From the NCBI RefSeq assembly GCF_935822925.1, contig NZ_CAKXZS010000011.1, positions 103,282-167,281 of the forward strand: a DNA stretch of 64,000 nt. Direction: 5' to 3'. This document shows positions 10,186 through 20,801 of this stretch, in pieces. Each line of letters starts with the position of its first letter. The stretch's first letter is position 1. A program made the position numbers and the translations under genes. The DNA is from Mesorhizobium ventifaucium (GTDB taxonomy: Bacteria > Pseudomonadota > Alphaproteobacteria > Rhizobiales > Rhizobiaceae). Below the pieces are notes generated by a model. It was not told the origin of the DNA, did no database searches, and was given only the letters and a program-made list of their open reading frames with translations.

Positions 10186-10722
10186 ATTCGCAGACCTTTC
10201 AAAGCAACGGCGCCTACCAAGGATGGCCCGCGCTCCAACCGTGACATCCGGGTTCCCCGGGTCCAGCTTATCGACGCCGAAGGCCACAACCACGGCGATG
10301 TCTCCATCAACGACGCATTGCTGCTCGCCGAAGAGGCTGGGCTCGATCTGGTCGAGATATCGCCCAACGCAGTGCCGCCCGTCGTAAAAATTCTCGATCT
10401 CGGCAAGCTGAAATACGCCAACCAGAAGAAGGCGGCCGAGGCGCGCAAGAACCAGAAGGTCATCGAGATCAAGGAGATCAAGATGCGCCCGAACATCGAC
10501 AGCCATGACTACGAGACCAAGATGAAAGCGGTCCGGCGGTTTTTCGAGGAAGGTGACAAGGTCAAGCTGACATTGCGCTTTCGCGGCCGCGAGATGGCGC
10601 ATATGGAACTCGGCATGCAGCTTCTGAACAAGGTTCGCGAGGAAGTGGCACCGATCGCCAAGGTCGAAGCCGAACCGAAGCTCGAAGGCCGCCAGATGAT
10701 GATGGTGCTGGCGCCCCGCTAA
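10186..10722 (+). CDS. infC: Translation initiation factor IF-3 (AUU start)
   Basis: A 178-residue factor that binds the 30S subunit and checks start-codon choice. The true N-terminus is upstream of the first ATG/GTG/TTG: AAGGAG at 10171-10176 precedes an ATT at 10186 and the frame reads (M)[19 protein letters not shown], the usual rhizobial IF-3 start. Later landmarks are [28 protein letters not shown] and the C-terminal domain with [19 protein letters not shown]. In E. coli the AUU start lets IF-3 repress its own translation, and the same is likely here. Two unrelated genes separate it from rpmI-rplT. A strong terminator follows. Confidence 0.95.
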   Translation: MRRPFKATAPTKDGPRSNRDIRVPRVQLIDAEGHNHGDVSINDALLLAEEAGLDLVEISPNAVPPVVKILDLGKLKYANQKKAAEARKNQKVIEIKEIKMRPNIDSHDYETKMKAVRRFFEEGDKVKLTLRFRGREMAHMELGMQLLNKVREEVAPIAKVEAEPKLEGRQMMMVLAPR

Positions 10723-10753
10723 AGTGATCCCGCTAAAGCGGTCCCGTCACAGC

Positions 10754-10786
10754 AAAGGCCGCTTCGGCGGCCTTTTGTTTGTTTTT
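10754..10786 (+). terminator. Rho-independent terminator of infC
   Basis: A 9-bp perfect stem (AAAGGCCGC with GCGGCCTTT) closed by a TTCG tetraloop and followed by TTTTGTTTGTTTTT. It ends infC transcription, so the downstream genes need their own promoter. Confidence 0.9.
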
Positions 10787-10862
10787 GTCTTCGCCATGAT
10801 TTCTCCGCAAGTTGCATCGACAAGCAGTCCGGTTGCCGGTCCTCGCGGCGAAAGGATTGTCC

Positions 10863-11507
10863 ATGGCCGCTGCGGCACGTTCTCCGATTGAAAGATCGTT
10901 CGACGAAATGGGCCGCTATCAGCGGCGCCGGCGCGTCCTGCTGGCGCTGCTGATCGGTGCTTTTTGCGCTTTGCTGATCTTCGGCGGCTCCACGCACGAT
11001 GAATTAGGCCACGAACGCATAGAGGGGCAGTACGGCATCGCCCTGATACTGATCGGGATCGGCGGCCGGCTCTGGTCGATCCTCTATATCGGCGGCCGCA
11101 AGTCGGCCGAACTGGTTGCTACCGGCCCATATTCGGTTATGCGCAACCCGCTGTATTTTTTCTCCACCGTAGCGGCCGGCGGCATCGGCGCCCAGACCGG
11201 CAGCGTGATCGTCTCGGTGGCGTCGGCTGTTTTATGCGCGTCCGCGTTCTACGTCGTCACGCTGCGCGAGGAACGGCATTTAACGACCGTGCTCGGGGCG
11301 CCGTACAAGGACTACATCGCACGGGTGCCGCGGTTTTTTCCCAATCCCCGGCTTTATCGCGATCAGGCCGAGGTCACCTTCACACCGCGCATCTTCAATC
11401 ACACGCTGCGCGATGGCTTGATGTTCGTGGCTTCCATACCGTTTTTCGAACTCATCGAGTCCGGACAGGAAGGCGGCGTAATTCCCGTCCTCTTCTGGCT
11501 GTATTGA
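10863..11507 (+). CDS. Isoprenylcysteine carboxyl methyltransferase (ICMT)-like membrane protein, copy 1
   Basis: A 214-residue membrane protein with about four to five hydrophobic segments. It carries the ICMT/PEMT-family signature GPYSVMRNPLYFFS (about residues 91-104) and the later REERHL and FGAPYKDY-like YKDYIARVPRFFPNP region. Related bacterial proteins are S-adenosylmethionine-dependent methyltransferases whose substrates are rarely known. The ATG at 10863 has GAAAGGA upstream; a TTG at 10812 would add a poorly supported leader. A paralogue follows at 11651. Confidence 0.75.
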   Translation: MAAAARSPIERSFDEMGRYQRRRRVLLALLIGAFCALLIFGGSTHDELGHERIEGQYGIALILIGIGGRLWSILYIGGRKSAELVATGPYSVMRNPLYFFSTVAAGGIGAQTGSVIVSVASAVLCASAFYVVTLREERHLTTVLGAPYKDYIARVPRFFPNPRLYRDQAEVTFTPRIFNHTLRDGLMFVASIPFFELIESGQEGGVIPVLFWLY

Positions 11508-11650
11508 GCTGCGGATGCCGGCAAAAAGGCGACATGCATTAAATCCGCCTGAATCATCCTGCAGAGGCGTCCCGACGATCGGCGGGCGCCTGTTTTCTTG
11601 GCCAGACGCTGCGATCGCTGGCGAAATTCCTCGACGATCGGATTCCCGAC

Positions 11651-12307
11651 ATGCTCAATGAAGTTAAATCGGCGCGGGCCGAACAAGCGCAGGCCAGGCG
11701 TGCGCTGGGCAGATATCAGCACGCGCGCAGGATGGTGCTTGCCGCCCTCGTGGTCGTCATGTTCGCAGTGCTGCTGTTTGGCCAGTCTGCTTTTCCTCCC
11801 GAAAGCGTGCCGCACGAAACGATCGAAATGGTCGGCGTCCTGCTGATCATTCTCGGCGTTGTCGGGCGCTTGTGGTCGACGCTCTATATCGGCGGACGCA
11901 AATCCTCCGAGGTGGTTACCAGCGGACCCTATTCGATCACCCGCAATCCGCTCTATGTCTTCTCCTCGATAGCTGCCGCCGGCGTCGGCGCGCAGATGGG
12001 CTCGATTACTGCGGCGATCGGCTTCGCGGTGATTTGCGCCGCAGCCTTTCATGTCGTCATCCTGCGCGAAGAGACGTTCCTGAAGGAGGCCTTCGGAACT
12101 CCATTCCAGGCCTATATGGCGCGAGTGCCGCGCTTTTTCCCGAAGCTTTCGCTTTATCAGGAAGGCGACACCGGCGGCTTCAAGCCGCGCCTGCTGCGGA
12201 CGACGCTGCTGGACGGACTGGTGTTCCTCGTCGCCATTCCGTTTTTCGAATCGATCGACGGCGCCCAGCAATCAGGCATACTGCCGGTGCTGTTCCGTTT
12301 CCCATAG
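11651..12307 (+). CDS. Isoprenylcysteine carboxyl methyltransferase-like membrane protein, copy 2
   Basis: A 218-residue paralogue of the preceding gene. Shared blocks include RLWSxLYIGGRKS, GPYSxxRNPLY and ARVPRFFP, in the same order and spacing. Both C-termini end in the pattern DGLxFxxxIPFFExI...GxxPVLF. The pair is a tandem duplication inserted between infC and rpmI. The first 30 residues are polar and helical. Function is inferred only from the fold family. Confidence 0.75.
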   Translation: MLNEVKSARAEQAQARRALGRYQHARRMVLAALVVVMFAVLLFGQSAFPPESVPHETIEMVGVLLIILGVVGRLWSTLYIGGRKSSEVVTSGPYSITRNPLYVFSSIAAAGVGAQMGSITAAIGFAVICAAAFHVVILREETFLKEAFGTPFQAYMARVPRFFPKLSLYQEGDTGGFKPRLLRTTLLDGLVFLVAIPFFESIDGAQQSGILPVLFRFP

Positions 12308-12312
12308 GCCCA

Positions 12313-12357
12313 GGTGTGTCGGCACAAGGTGTGTCGGCACTGGGTGTGTTGGCACTG
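12313..12357. repeat. Three tandem 15-bp repeats
   Basis: The units are GGTGTGTCGGCACAA, GGTGTGTCGGCACTG and GGTGTGTTGGCACTG, directly adjacent, with a partial fourth copy (GGTGTTGCAC) after them. They lie in the gap before rpmI, just past the end of the second ICMT-like gene. Confidence 0.85.
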
Positions 12358-12512
12358 GGTGTTGCACGCCGGCCCGCTTTGACGTATAGCACCGCCGTTC
12401 CCAAAAACCGCCCGGCAGGGCATGCCGTGGCGGTTTCATTTGCTTTTCGGGCTTTGGTCGGCCTGAAGCGAACAAAAATGCGCGATGATGCGCACATAAA
12501 CGGAGTAGCAAA

Positions 12513-12716
12513 ATGCCCAAGATGAAGACCAAGTCAGCCGCCAAGAAGCGGTTCAAGATCACTGGTACGGGTAAAGTCCTGTCGGCTGCGGCCGGCAAGC
12601 GTCACGGCATGATCAAGCGTTCCAACAAGTTCATTCGAAATGCCCGCGGCACGATGGTTCTGGCTGAACCGGATGGCAAGAAGGTCATCAAGAATTTTCT
12701 GCCGAACGGCCTCTAA
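12513..12716 (+). CDS. rpmI: 50S ribosomal protein L35
   Basis: A 67-residue basic ribosomal protein beginning [20 protein letters not shown], with the conserved [16 protein letters not shown] block. Length is typical. It is followed by rplT after 94 bp, as in most bacteria. Unlike the usual infC-rpmI-rplT order, two ICMT-like genes and a terminator separate it from infC, so it must have its own promoter in 12308-12512. Confidence 0.97.
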   Translation: MPKMKTKSAAKKRFKITGTGKVLSAAAGKRHGMIKRSNKFIRNARGTMVLAEPDGKKVIKNFLPNGL

Positions 12717-12749
12717 GGCATTCGGTCTGGACACGCATTTGTTTTACGC

Positions 12750-12792
12750 AATTCCGAACGGAAAACCGCTAGGCACTTTTCCTGGAATTGCT
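12750..12792. repeat. Dispersed intergenic element between rpmI and rplT
   Basis: Contains GGAAAACCG followed by ACTTTTCCTGGAATTGCT. The latter 18 bp recur exactly at 46888-46905, also after GGAAAACCG. The 5' part CAATTCCGAACGG and the 3' part CCTGGAATTGCT are partly complementary, giving an imperfect hairpin just ahead of the rplT ribosome binding site (AAGGAG at 12797-12802). Confidence 0.65.
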
Positions 12793-12810
12793 TTTTAAGG
12801 AGATCATGAC

Positions 12811-13212
12811 ATGGCACGCGTAAAAAGAGGCGTCACTTCGCACGCCAAGCACAAGAAGGTCCTGAAAGCCGCCAAGGGTTTTTACGGCCGCCGCAAGAAC
12901 ACCATCCGAATCGCCAAGCAGGCGGTAGAAAAGTCGCTGCAGTATGCCTACCGCGACCGCAAGAACCGCAAGCGTTCGTTCCGCGCTCTGTGGATCCAGC
13001 GCATCAATGCCGCGACCCACGAGCATGGCCTGACCTATGGCCGGTTCATCGACGGTCTCAACAAGGCCGGCATCGAGATCGATCGCAAGGTCCTGTCGGA
13101 CATGGCCATCCACGAGCCGCAGGCATTTGCCGCGCTTGTGGCCAAGGCCAAGGTCGCGCTCGAGTACCTTAAGAACACCACGCCGAACGCTTTTGAAAGC
13201 GCTGTAGCCTAA
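12811..13212 (+). CDS. rplT: 50S ribosomal protein L20
   Basis: A 133-residue primary rRNA-binding protein beginning [20 protein letters not shown], with the basic helix region [21 protein letters not shown] and the block [20 protein letters not shown]. Length is slightly longer than the E. coli protein, as in other rhizobia. TTAAGGAGATCATGAC gives a strong start. L20 represses its own operon in several bacteria; no leader structure was modelled here. Confidence 0.97.
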   Translation: MARVKRGVTSHAKHKKVLKAAKGFYGRRKNTIRIAKQAVEKSLQYAYRDRKNRKRSFRALWIQRINAATHEHGLTYGRFIDGLNKAGIEIDRKVLSDMAIHEPQAFAALVAKAKVALEYLKNTTPNAFESAVA

Positions 13213-13249
13213 CCAGCGCCTTCCCAAGCACATCGACACTTGATTTGGG

Positions 13250-13285
13250 AAACCCGCGCTGGCAGGGCTGGCGCGGGTTTTTCTT
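13250..13285 (+). terminator. Rho-independent terminator or attenuator between rplT and pheS
   Basis: A 10-bp perfect stem (AAACCCGCGC with GCGCGGGTTT), a loop of about 11 nt, then TTTTTC. It ends the rpmI-rplT unit 22 bp before the pheS start, so it may also attenuate read-through into pheS. Confidence 0.85.
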
Positions 13286-13307
13286 TGCCTTCAATCGAGT
13301 CTGAAAC

Positions 13308-14393
13308 ATGAGTGACATGGAAACTCTCGAAAATTCCCTGATGAGCGACATTGCGTCGGCCGCCGACGAGCAGGCGATCGAAGCCGTGCGTGTTTCAGCG
13401 CTCGGTAAGAAGGGCACGGTCTCCGAAATGCTGAAGACGCTCGGCTCGATGAGCGCAGAAGAGCGCCAGATAAAAGGCCCGGCGATCAACGGTCTCAAGA
13501 ACCGCATCACCGAGGCGCTTACCGCGCGCCGCGCCGAGCTGAAGGACGTGGCGATCGCGGCACGGCTCGCGGCGGAAAAGGTCGACGTCACGCTGCCGGT
13601 GCGGCAATCTCCGGCCGAGCGCGGCCGCATCCATCCGATCAGCCAGGTCAGCGACGAGATTGCCGCGATCTTCGGCGACCTCGGCTTCGCCATCGCCGAA
13701 GGTCCCGATATCGAGACCGACTACTACAATTTCACCGCACTGAACTTCCCGGAAGGCCATCCGGCACGCGAGATGCATGACACCTTCTTTTTCCAGCCGG
13801 ACGAGAGGGGCGAGCGCAAGCTTTTGCGCACCCACACCTCGCCGGTGCAGATCCGCACCATGGAGGTGCAGAAGCCGCCGATCCGCATCGTCATTCCCGG
13901 AAAGACCTACCGCCAGGATTCCGATGCCACGCACTCGCCGATGTTCCATCAGGTCGAGGGGCTGGTGATCGACAGATCAGCCAACGTCGCCAACATGAAA
14001 TGGGTGCTGGAGGAGTTCTGCAAGGCCTTCTTCGAGGTCCGCCAAGTCAAGATGCGCTTCCGGCCGAGCTTCTTCCCGTTCACCGAACCCAGCATGGAGG
14101 TCGACATCCAGTGCGACCGATCGCGGCCGGGCGAGGTGCGCTTCGGCGAAGGCTCCGACTGGATGGAAATCCTTGGCTGCGGCATGGTCCACCCCAATGT
14201 GCTCAGATATGGCGGGCTCGACCCCGACGAATATCAGGGCTTTGCCTGGGGTATGGGCATCGATCGCATCGCCATGCTGAAGTACGGCATGCCGGATCTG
14301 CGCGCCTTCTTCGACGCCGATGTGCGCTGGCTGTCGCATTACGGCTTCCGGCCGGTCGACATGCCGACGCTGTTCGCAGGCCTGAGCGCATGA
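13308..14393 (+). CDS. pheS: Phenylalanine-tRNA ligase alpha subunit
   Basis: A 361-residue class II synthetase subunit. It has the N-terminal coiled-coil arm (about residues 1-90), motif 2 in [17 protein letters not shown] and motif 3 in [18 protein letters not shown]. Length is normal. Its stop overlaps by 4 bp (ATGA) the start of a GFA-family gene, not pheT directly, which is unusual. Confidence 0.97.
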   Translation: MSDMETLENSLMSDIASAADEQAIEAVRVSALGKKGTVSEMLKTLGSMSAEERQIKGPAINGLKNRITEALTARRAELKDVAIAARLAAEKVDVTLPVRQSPAERGRIHPISQVSDEIAAIFGDLGFAIAEGPDIETDYYNFTALNFPEGHPAREMHDTFFFQPDERGERKLLRTHTSPVQIRTMEVQKPPIRIVIPGKTYRQDSDATHSPMFHQVEGLVIDRSANVANMKWVLEEFCKAFFEVRQVKMRFRPSFFPFTEPSMEVDIQCDRSRPGEVRFGEGSDWMEILGCGMVHPNVLRYGGLDPDEYQGFAWGMGIDRIAMLKYGMPDLRAFFDADVRWLSHYGFRPVDMPTLFAGLSA

Positions 14394-14815
14394 CGGCGGC
14401 CCACACCGGCGGCTGCCGCTGCGGCGCCGTGCGGTTCGAGGCTTCGGCCGAACCGCACCATGTCAGCTATTGCCATTGCGGCGATTGCCGGCGGGCCAGC
14501 GGCGCGCCGGTATCGGCTTTCGTCGGCTTCATCACCGAGCAGGTCGCTTTTACGGGCAAGGCGCTGAAGATGTTCGAGAACGGCCCGGTGACGCGCTCCT
14601 TTTGCGGCATCTGCGGCTCGCCGATCGCCTATGTCGACGAGCGGCTGGCCGACCACATCTATTTCATGCTCGGCGCCATGGACATGCCGGCCTATTTCAA
14701 GCCGACGCACCACGCCCATGTGCGCGAGCAGCTTTCCTTCCTGCACATGCCGGACGACTTGCCACGCCATTTGAAAACCAGCGTGCCCAGACCATCAGAC
14801 GGAACACAGTCATGA
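14390..14815 (+). CDS. GFA-family zinc protein embedded between pheS and pheT
   Basis: A 141-residue protein of the glutathione-dependent formaldehyde-activating (GFA/CENP-V) fold. Zinc-binding cysteines are visible in [27 protein letters not shown] and [12 protein letters not shown]. True Gfa enzymes promote S-hydroxymethylglutathione formation; most family members have no known role. It overlaps pheS by 4 bp and pheT by 4 bp, so all three are translationally coupled. A longer frame from 14000 lies wholly within pheS and is not real. Confidence 0.85.
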   Translation: MTAAHTGGCRCGAVRFEASAEPHHVSYCHCGDCRRASGAPVSAFVGFITEQVAFTGKALKMFENGPVTRSFCGICGSPIAYVDERLADHIYFMLGAMDMPAYFKPTHHAHVREQLSFLHMPDDLPRHLKTSVPRPSDGTQS

Positions 14816-17220
14816 AACTCACCCTCTCCTGGCTCAAGGATCACCTAGAGACCGATGCCACGCTCAACGAGATCGTCGAGCGGCTGACCTCGATCGGCCT
14901 CGAGGTCGAGCATGTCGACGACAGGTCGAGCCTGAAGCCCTTCGTCATAGCCAGGGTGCTGACGGCGGAGCAGCATGCCGATGCCGACCGGCTGCGCGTG
15001 CTGACGGTCGATACCGGCGACGGCAAGGCCCCGGTGCAGGTCGTCTGCGGTGCGCCCAATGCGCGCGCGGGCCTGATCGGCGCCTTTGCAGCACCCGGCA
15101 CCTATATTCCCGGCATCGACGTGACGCTGACGGTCGGCAAGATCCGTGGCGTCGAAAGCCACGGCATGATGTGCTCCGAGCGCGAGCTCGAGCTTTCGGA
15201 TGAGCATGACGGCATCATCGATCTGCCCGCCGATGCGCCGGTCGGCACCAGCTACGCCGCCTATGCGCATCTCGACGATCCGGTCATAGAGATCAATTTG
15301 ACGCCGAACCGGCCGGACGCGACCAGCGTCTATGGCATCGCCCGCGATCTGGCTGCGAGCGGGCTCGGCCGCCTCGTCGGCGGCGCGATCATGCCGCATG
15401 CCGGCAACGGTATGTGCCCGGTGAAGGTGACGATCGAAGCCCCTGAGCTCTGCCGCGGCTTCGCCCTGAGATTGGTGAAAGGTGTGAACAACGGTCCGTC
15501 GCCGAAATGGCTGCAGCAGCGGCTGATCGCCATTGGGCTAAGGCCGATCAGCGCGCTGGTCGATATCACCAACTATGTCACTTTCGACCGCGGCCGACCG
15601 CTGCATGTGTTCGACGCGAACAAGGTCGCCGGCAATCTTACCGTACGCCGGGCGCGTGACGGTGAAAAGGTGCTGGCGCTCGACGGCCGCGAATACACGC
15701 TGACGCCAGACATGTGCGTGATAGCAGACCAGGACGGCGTCGAATCGATCGCCGGCATCATGGGCGGCGAGCATTCCGGCTGCGACGAGAACACCACAGA
15801 CGTGCTGATCGAATCGGCACTTTGGGATCCGATGACCACGGCCCGCAGCGGCCGAACGCTCGGCATCATCAGCGATGCGCGTTACCGGTTCGAGCGCGGC
15901 GTCGACCCTGAATTCATGGTTCCCGGCGTGGAGCTGGCGACCAAGCTGGTGCTGGATTTCTGCGGTGGGACGCCGACCGAAACCGAAGTCGTCGGCTATG
16001 CCGGCCACACGCCGAAGGTGGTTGCCTTCCCGCTGTCGGAAGTGAAGCGGCTGACCGGCATCGAGGTGCCCAGGGACGAGAGTCTCGCCATCCTTTCGCG
16101 CCTCGGCTTCAAGCCGGAAGGCGCGGGCGATGTCGTCAATGTGGCGGTGCCGTCCTGGCGGCCGGATGTCGACGGCAAGGCCGATCTGGTCGAGGAAGTC
16201 ATGCGCATCCACGGCGTCGACAATATCGCCCCGCAGCCGCTCGGCGCGCATGATGCCGTCAACGCCAAGATCCTGACCACGCTGCAGATCCGCACCCGCG
16301 CCGCCAAGCGGGCGCTGGCCGTGCGCGGGATGATGGAGGCGGTCACCTGGTCGTTCATTCCAGCAAAACACGCCGAACTGTTCGGCGGCGGCCAGACAGC
16401 TCTCAAGCTTGTCAATCCGATCGCCGCCGACATGTCCGACATGCGGCCGTCGCTGCTGCCGGGCCTGATCGCCGCCGCGCAGCGCAATGCCGACAAGGGC
16501 ATCGGCGATGTCGCGCTGTTCGAAGTATCGGGCACCTATGAGGGCGATGCGGCCGACCAGCAGCGGCGCGTCGCCGCCGGCGTGCGGCGCGGCACGGCCA
16601 AGCTCGACGGCTCCGGCCGCCACTGGGCCGGCAATGCCGGTTCCGTCGGCGTGTTCGACGCCAAGGCCGACGCGATCGCAGCACTCGAAGCCTGCGGCGC
16701 GCCGGTCGAGCGGCTGCAGGTCGAGGCCGGCGGCCCGGCCTGGTATCATCCCGGCCGCGCCGGCACGATCAAGCTCGGACCGAAGGTCATCTTGGGAACG
16801 TTCGGCGAATTTCACCCGAAGACGCTGGAGGAACTGGACGTCTCCGGGCCGCTCTGCGGCTTCGAAGTGTTCATCGATGCCGTGCCCGAGCCCAAGGCCA
16901 AGCCGACGCGGACAAAACCGAAGCTGGAGCTGTCCGCCTTCCAGGCGGTCAAGCGCGATTTCGCCTTTGTCGTCGACAAGGCAGTCGAAGCCGGCACGCT
17001 GACCCGCGCCGCCCTTGCCGCCGACAGGAAGCTGATCACCAACGTCTCGGTCTTCGATGTTTTCGAAGGGGCATCACTGGGTGCTGCCAAGAAATCGATC
17101 GCCATCGAAGTGTCGATCCAGCCGGTCGAAAAGACGCTGACCGACGAGGATTTCGAGGCATTGGCAAAGCGCATTGTCGAGAATGTGCACAAGCAGACGG
17201 GTGGCGTGCTGCGGGCATAA
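14812..17220 (+). CDS. pheT: Phenylalanine-tRNA ligase beta subunit
   Basis: An 802-residue subunit starting [20 protein letters not shown]. It has the EMAP/tRNA-binding domain (about 39-148, [12 protein letters not shown] and [18 protein letters not shown]), the B3/B4 editing domain, the B5 domain, a class II-like core and the C-terminal anticodon-binding FDX-ACB domain ([19 protein letters not shown]). The ATG at 14812 overlaps the GFA gene stop; a longer frame from 14470 is not genuine. Confidence 0.97.
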   Translation: MKLTLSWLKDHLETDATLNEIVERLTSIGLEVEHVDDRSSLKPFVIARVLTAEQHADADRLRVLTVDTGDGKAPVQVVCGAPNARAGLIGAFAAPGTYIPGIDVTLTVGKIRGVESHGMMCSERELELSDEHDGIIDLPADAPVGTSYAAYAHLDDPVIEINLTPNRPDATSVYGIARDLAASGLGRLVGGAIMPHAGNGMCPVKVTIEAPELCRGFALRLVKGVNNGPSPKWLQQRLIAIGLRPISALVDITNYVTFDRGRPLHVFDANKVAGNLTVRRARDGEKVLALDGREYTLTPDMCVIADQDGVESIAGIMGGEHSGCDENTTDVLIESALWDPMTTARSGRTLGIISDARYRFERGVDPEFMVPGVELATKLVLDFCGGTPTETEVVGYAGHTPKVVAFPLSEVKRLTGIEVPRDESLAILSRLGFKPEGAGDVVNVAVPSWRPDVDGKADLVEEVMRIHGVDNIAPQPLGAHDAVNAKILTTLQIRTRAAKRALAVRGMMEAVTWSFIPAKHAELFGGGQTALKLVNPIAADMSDMRPSLLPGLIAAAQRNADKGIGDVALFEVSGTYEGDAADQQRRVAAGVRRGTAKLDGSGRHWAGNAGSVGVFDAKADAIAALEACGAPVERLQVEAGGPAWYHPGRAGTIKLGPKVILGTFGEFHPKTLEELDVSGPLCGFEVFIDAVPEPKAKPTRTKPKLELSAFQAVKRDFAFVVDKAVEAGTLTRAALAADRKLITNVSVFDVFEGASLGAAKKSIAIEVSIQPVEKTLTDEDFEALAKRIVENVHKQTGGVLRA

Positions 17221-17254
17221 GTTGCAAACCAAGAAGGGGCACCGCGCCGTCTTG

Positions 17255-17396
17255 CCTTCTCCCCTTGTGGGAGAAGGTGGATTGGCGCGCAGCGCCAAGA
17301 CGGAAGAGGGGTGTTGGACGGAGCGCGGCTATTGCCAAGCTGGAACACCCCTCATCCGTCGCCTTCGGCGACACCTTCTCCCACAAGGGGAGAAGG
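17255..17396. repeat. Mosaic inverted-repeat element (rhizobial RIME-like)
   Basis: The outer 25-bp arms (17255-17279 and 17372-17396) are perfect inverted copies containing CTCCCCTTGTGGGAGAAGG. Inner arms GAGGGGTGTT (17306-17315) and AACACCCCTC (17344-17353) are also inverted. Each outer arm is itself partly palindromic. It fills most of the 263-bp gap between pheT and the aldo/keto reductase, whose genes converge here, so it may serve as a bidirectional transcript end. Confidence 0.85.
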
Positions 17397-17483
17397 GAGA
17401 GCGCGCGAGACCTAAACGCTGGCGAGACAAACGGCTCGCCCCGGAAGGGCAACTCAAGCCTGAAGCGATTTCATAGCCGCTGT

Positions 17484-18479
<996 letters not shown>

Positions 18480-18575
18480 CACGCGTCTCCTTGTTGTGAT
18501 GCGGCAGAGATAGCGCCTTGCACTGCGATCGATAATCGGCTCTTACTTGCACGGGCTGTTCTAAAAGATAGATCA

Positions 18576-19466
18576 ATGAAGCGAGCACATCTCTCTCAAC
18601 TTGCGGTGCTGGCAACCGTCGCCCAGTGCGGCAGCTTCCGCGGTGCGGCCAAGGAGCTCGGCATTGCGCCCTCCGCAGTCAGCCATGCGGTATCCAGCCT
18701 GGAGGCACGTCTTGGCGTGCGGCTCCTGGCGCGCAGCACGCGCAGCGTCGCCCCGACCGAGGCAGGCGCACAACTGCTCGAGCGGCTAAGGCCGGCGCTG
18801 TCGGAAATCGATCTGGCGCTGGAATCGGCGGTCGAGGCGCGCGACCGGCCGGCCGGCAACCTCAGGCTGACGGTGCCGCGCACCGCAGCCCACCTGGCAC
18901 TGACGCCGCGCCTCGGCGCCTTTGCATCGGCCTATCCGGACATCGTGCTGGAGATCGTCATCGAAGACCGTTTCACCGATGTAGTCGAAGGCGGCTTCGA
19001 CGCCGGCGTCCGGCTCGGCGAAAGCCTGCAGCGCGACATGATCGCGGTGCGTATCGGGCCAAACCTTCGCGGCGCCGTCGTCGGCGCGCCATCCTATTTC
19101 GCAACCATGCCCAGACCGCGCCATCCCAACGATCTCGTCGGTCACCGTTGCCTCCGCTTTCGCTTCTCCAGCGGCATCCTCTACCGCTGGGAATTCGAGA
19201 AGGACGGCGAGGAGATCGAGCTGGCGGTGCAAGGGCCGCTGATCCTCGACGAGGACCATCTGATCGCCCATGCGGCGGTCGACGGCGCCGGTCTTGCCTT
19301 CCTGTTTGAGGATTATGTTCGCGAGGCGCTGGCCGCCGGCAAACTCGTTCGCGTGCTGGAGGACTGGTGCCCGCCCTTCGACGGCTTCTTCGTCTACTAC
19401 CCGAGCCACCGCCAGATGCGGCCGGCGCTGCGAGCCTTCGTCGATTTCTTCAACATGACTGGATGA
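18576..19466 (+). CDS. LysR-family transcriptional regulator
   Basis: A 296-residue regulator. The N-terminal winged helix-turn-helix is at residues 3-62 (QLAVLATVAQCGSFRGAAKELGIAPSAVSHAVSSLEARLGVRLLARSTRS split over the domain), followed by a periplasmic-binding-like effector domain. It resembles the CrgA/DmlR branch. Start codons of this gene and the aldo/keto reductase are 96 bp apart and divergent, the standard layout for a LysR protein and its target. A longer upstream frame overlaps the reductase and is rejected. Confidence 0.9.
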   Translation: MKRAHLSQLAVLATVAQCGSFRGAAKELGIAPSAVSHAVSSLEARLGVRLLARSTRSVAPTEAGAQLLERLRPALSEIDLALESAVEARDRPAGNLRLTVPRTAAHLALTPRLGAFASAYPDIVLEIVIEDRFTDVVEGGFDAGVRLGESLQRDMIAVRIGPNLRGAVVGAPSYFATMPRPRHPNDLVGHRCLRFRFSSGILYRWEFEKDGEEIELAVQGPLILDEDHLIAHAAVDGAGLAFLFEDYVREALAAGKLVRVLEDWCPPFDGFFVYYPSHRQMRPALRAFVDFFNMTG

Positions 19467-19494
19467 AAGCCGGACTCACCAGCGTTCATCGACA

Positions 19495-20073
19495 ATGCCT
19501 GCGTCGATCACAAACAGCACCAGCCGCTACGGCTGGGCGGCGATCGTCCTTCACTGGCTGATCGCCGCGATCTTCATCGGCCAGTTCGTGCTCGGCCTCG
19601 TCATGATGCGGCTGTCCAGCCAGCGCACCGCCTTCGAACTGATCCAGCTGCACAAATCCTTCGGCTTTCTGCTGCTCGGGCTGGTGATTCTGCGCATCGC
19701 CTGGCGTCTCGGCAATGCGGTGCCGGCGCTGCCGCGCTCGGTCGAACCTTTCGAGCGCCGCGTGGCGCCGCTCGTCCATTTCGTGCTTTACGGCTTTCAG
19801 CTCGCGCTGCCGCTGTCCGGCTGGGCGCTGGTGTCGGTGTCGATGCTGGAGATCCCGAGCATGCCGTTCAACCTGTTCGTCATGCCGGACCTGCCACTGG
19901 CGGAATCGGACCCGGCGGAAAGCTTCTGGACCTCGGCGCATTGGTATCTCGCCTATGCCGGCATCGGACTTGTCGCCCTGCACATCGCCGCGGCGCTGCG
20001 CCATCATTTCTGGCTGAAGGACGCGGTGCTGACGCGCATGATCGCGCCTTCGTCGGATCACAACACGGAATAG
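19495..20073 (+). CDS. Cytochrome b561
   Basis: A 192-residue inner-membrane diheme protein with four transmembrane helices. Haem-ligand candidates are His20 (IVLHWLIAA), the His in LIQLHKSFG, the His in PLVHFVLYG, and the His residues in LVALHIAAALRHHFW. It passes electrons between quinones and acceptors. It begins 28 bp after the LysR gene and is followed by yceI, a common pairing. Confidence 0.88.
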   Translation: MPASITNSTSRYGWAAIVLHWLIAAIFIGQFVLGLVMMRLSSQRTAFELIQLHKSFGFLLLGLVILRIAWRLGNAVPALPRSVEPFERRVAPLVHFVLYGFQLALPLSGWALVSVSMLEIPSMPFNLFVMPDLPLAESDPAESFWTSAHWYLAYAGIGLVALHIAAALRHHFWLKDAVLTRMIAPSSDHNTE

Positions 20074-20142
20074 AGCTGATGGCTCATTCGTTATTGGGGG
20101 AGGGCGCGAAAAACGTGTTGCCTCAACAAAAGGATCACGCCC

Positions 20143-20718
20143 ATGGTTGCGCGCATCTTCGGATTTGCGGCGGTCGCCACCTGCCTTGCCATGCCTGTTT
20201 TCGCGGCGGTGGCGCTCAGCGACGCTGCCGGCAGCTACACGATCAGCCCGGCCGGTTCCAGCATCCGTTTCTCCGTCGGCAAGGCCGGCGGCGGCGGGCT
20301 CGCCGGCGCCTTCGCCCGCTTCAAGGGCAGCATCCGCATCGACAACAGCAATATCGGACGCTCCCAGGTCAATATCACGATCTTTCCCGAAAGCGTCGGC
20401 ACCGGCCAGCGCCGCGTCGACGCCTTCCTTCGCTCCGACGCGGTGTTCGACGCCGCCAACAACCCGGAAATCCAGTTCCGCTCGACCAGCGTGAAACGCA
20501 CCGGCGACACGTCAGCCCTAGTCACCGGCCGGCTGACGGCGCGCGGCAAGACTTTTCCGGAAAAGTTCACAGCCGAGCTTAGCGCCTTCAAGGCGGGCAC
20601 AATAAGATTCCATGTCACCGGCAAGGTGCTGCGGTCGCGCTACGGCATGGATGTCGGCACGCCGATCTATTCGAACGTCGTCGACTTCGACATGATGCTG
20701 ACGGGCAGGCGCCGCTGA
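20143..20718 (+). CDS. YceI-family periplasmic lipid-binding protein
   Basis: A 191-residue exported protein. The signal peptide covers about residues 1-22 (hydrophobic [16 protein letters not shown]). The mature part has the YceI lipocalin-like pattern: [45 protein letters not shown] and ending in [11 protein letters not shown]. Such proteins bind polyisoprenoids or quinones. AAAAGGA lies 7-9 bp before the ATG. It probably works with the cytochrome b561 upstream. Confidence 0.88.
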   Translation: MVARIFGFAAVATCLAMPVFAAVALSDAAGSYTISPAGSSIRFSVGKAGGGGLAGAFARFKGSIRIDNSNIGRSQVNITIFPESVGTGQRRVDAFLRSDAVFDAANNPEIQFRSTSVKRTGDTSALVTGRLTARGKTFPEKFTAELSAFKAGTIRFHVTGKVLRSRYGMDVGTPIYSNVVDFDMMLTGRRR

Positions 20719-20801
20719 ATATCAGGGTTAGCGCCTGGTCATTGGCTTTTCCCCGGATTTGGGGCAAACCTCGTCATCTGCAATCGAGAGGGAGAAGCCT
20801 G

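Noticed and set aside
14000..14389. Upstream extension of the GFA gene frame
   Set aside because: The segment lies entirely within pheS in another frame; the ATGA overlap at 14390 is the proper start.
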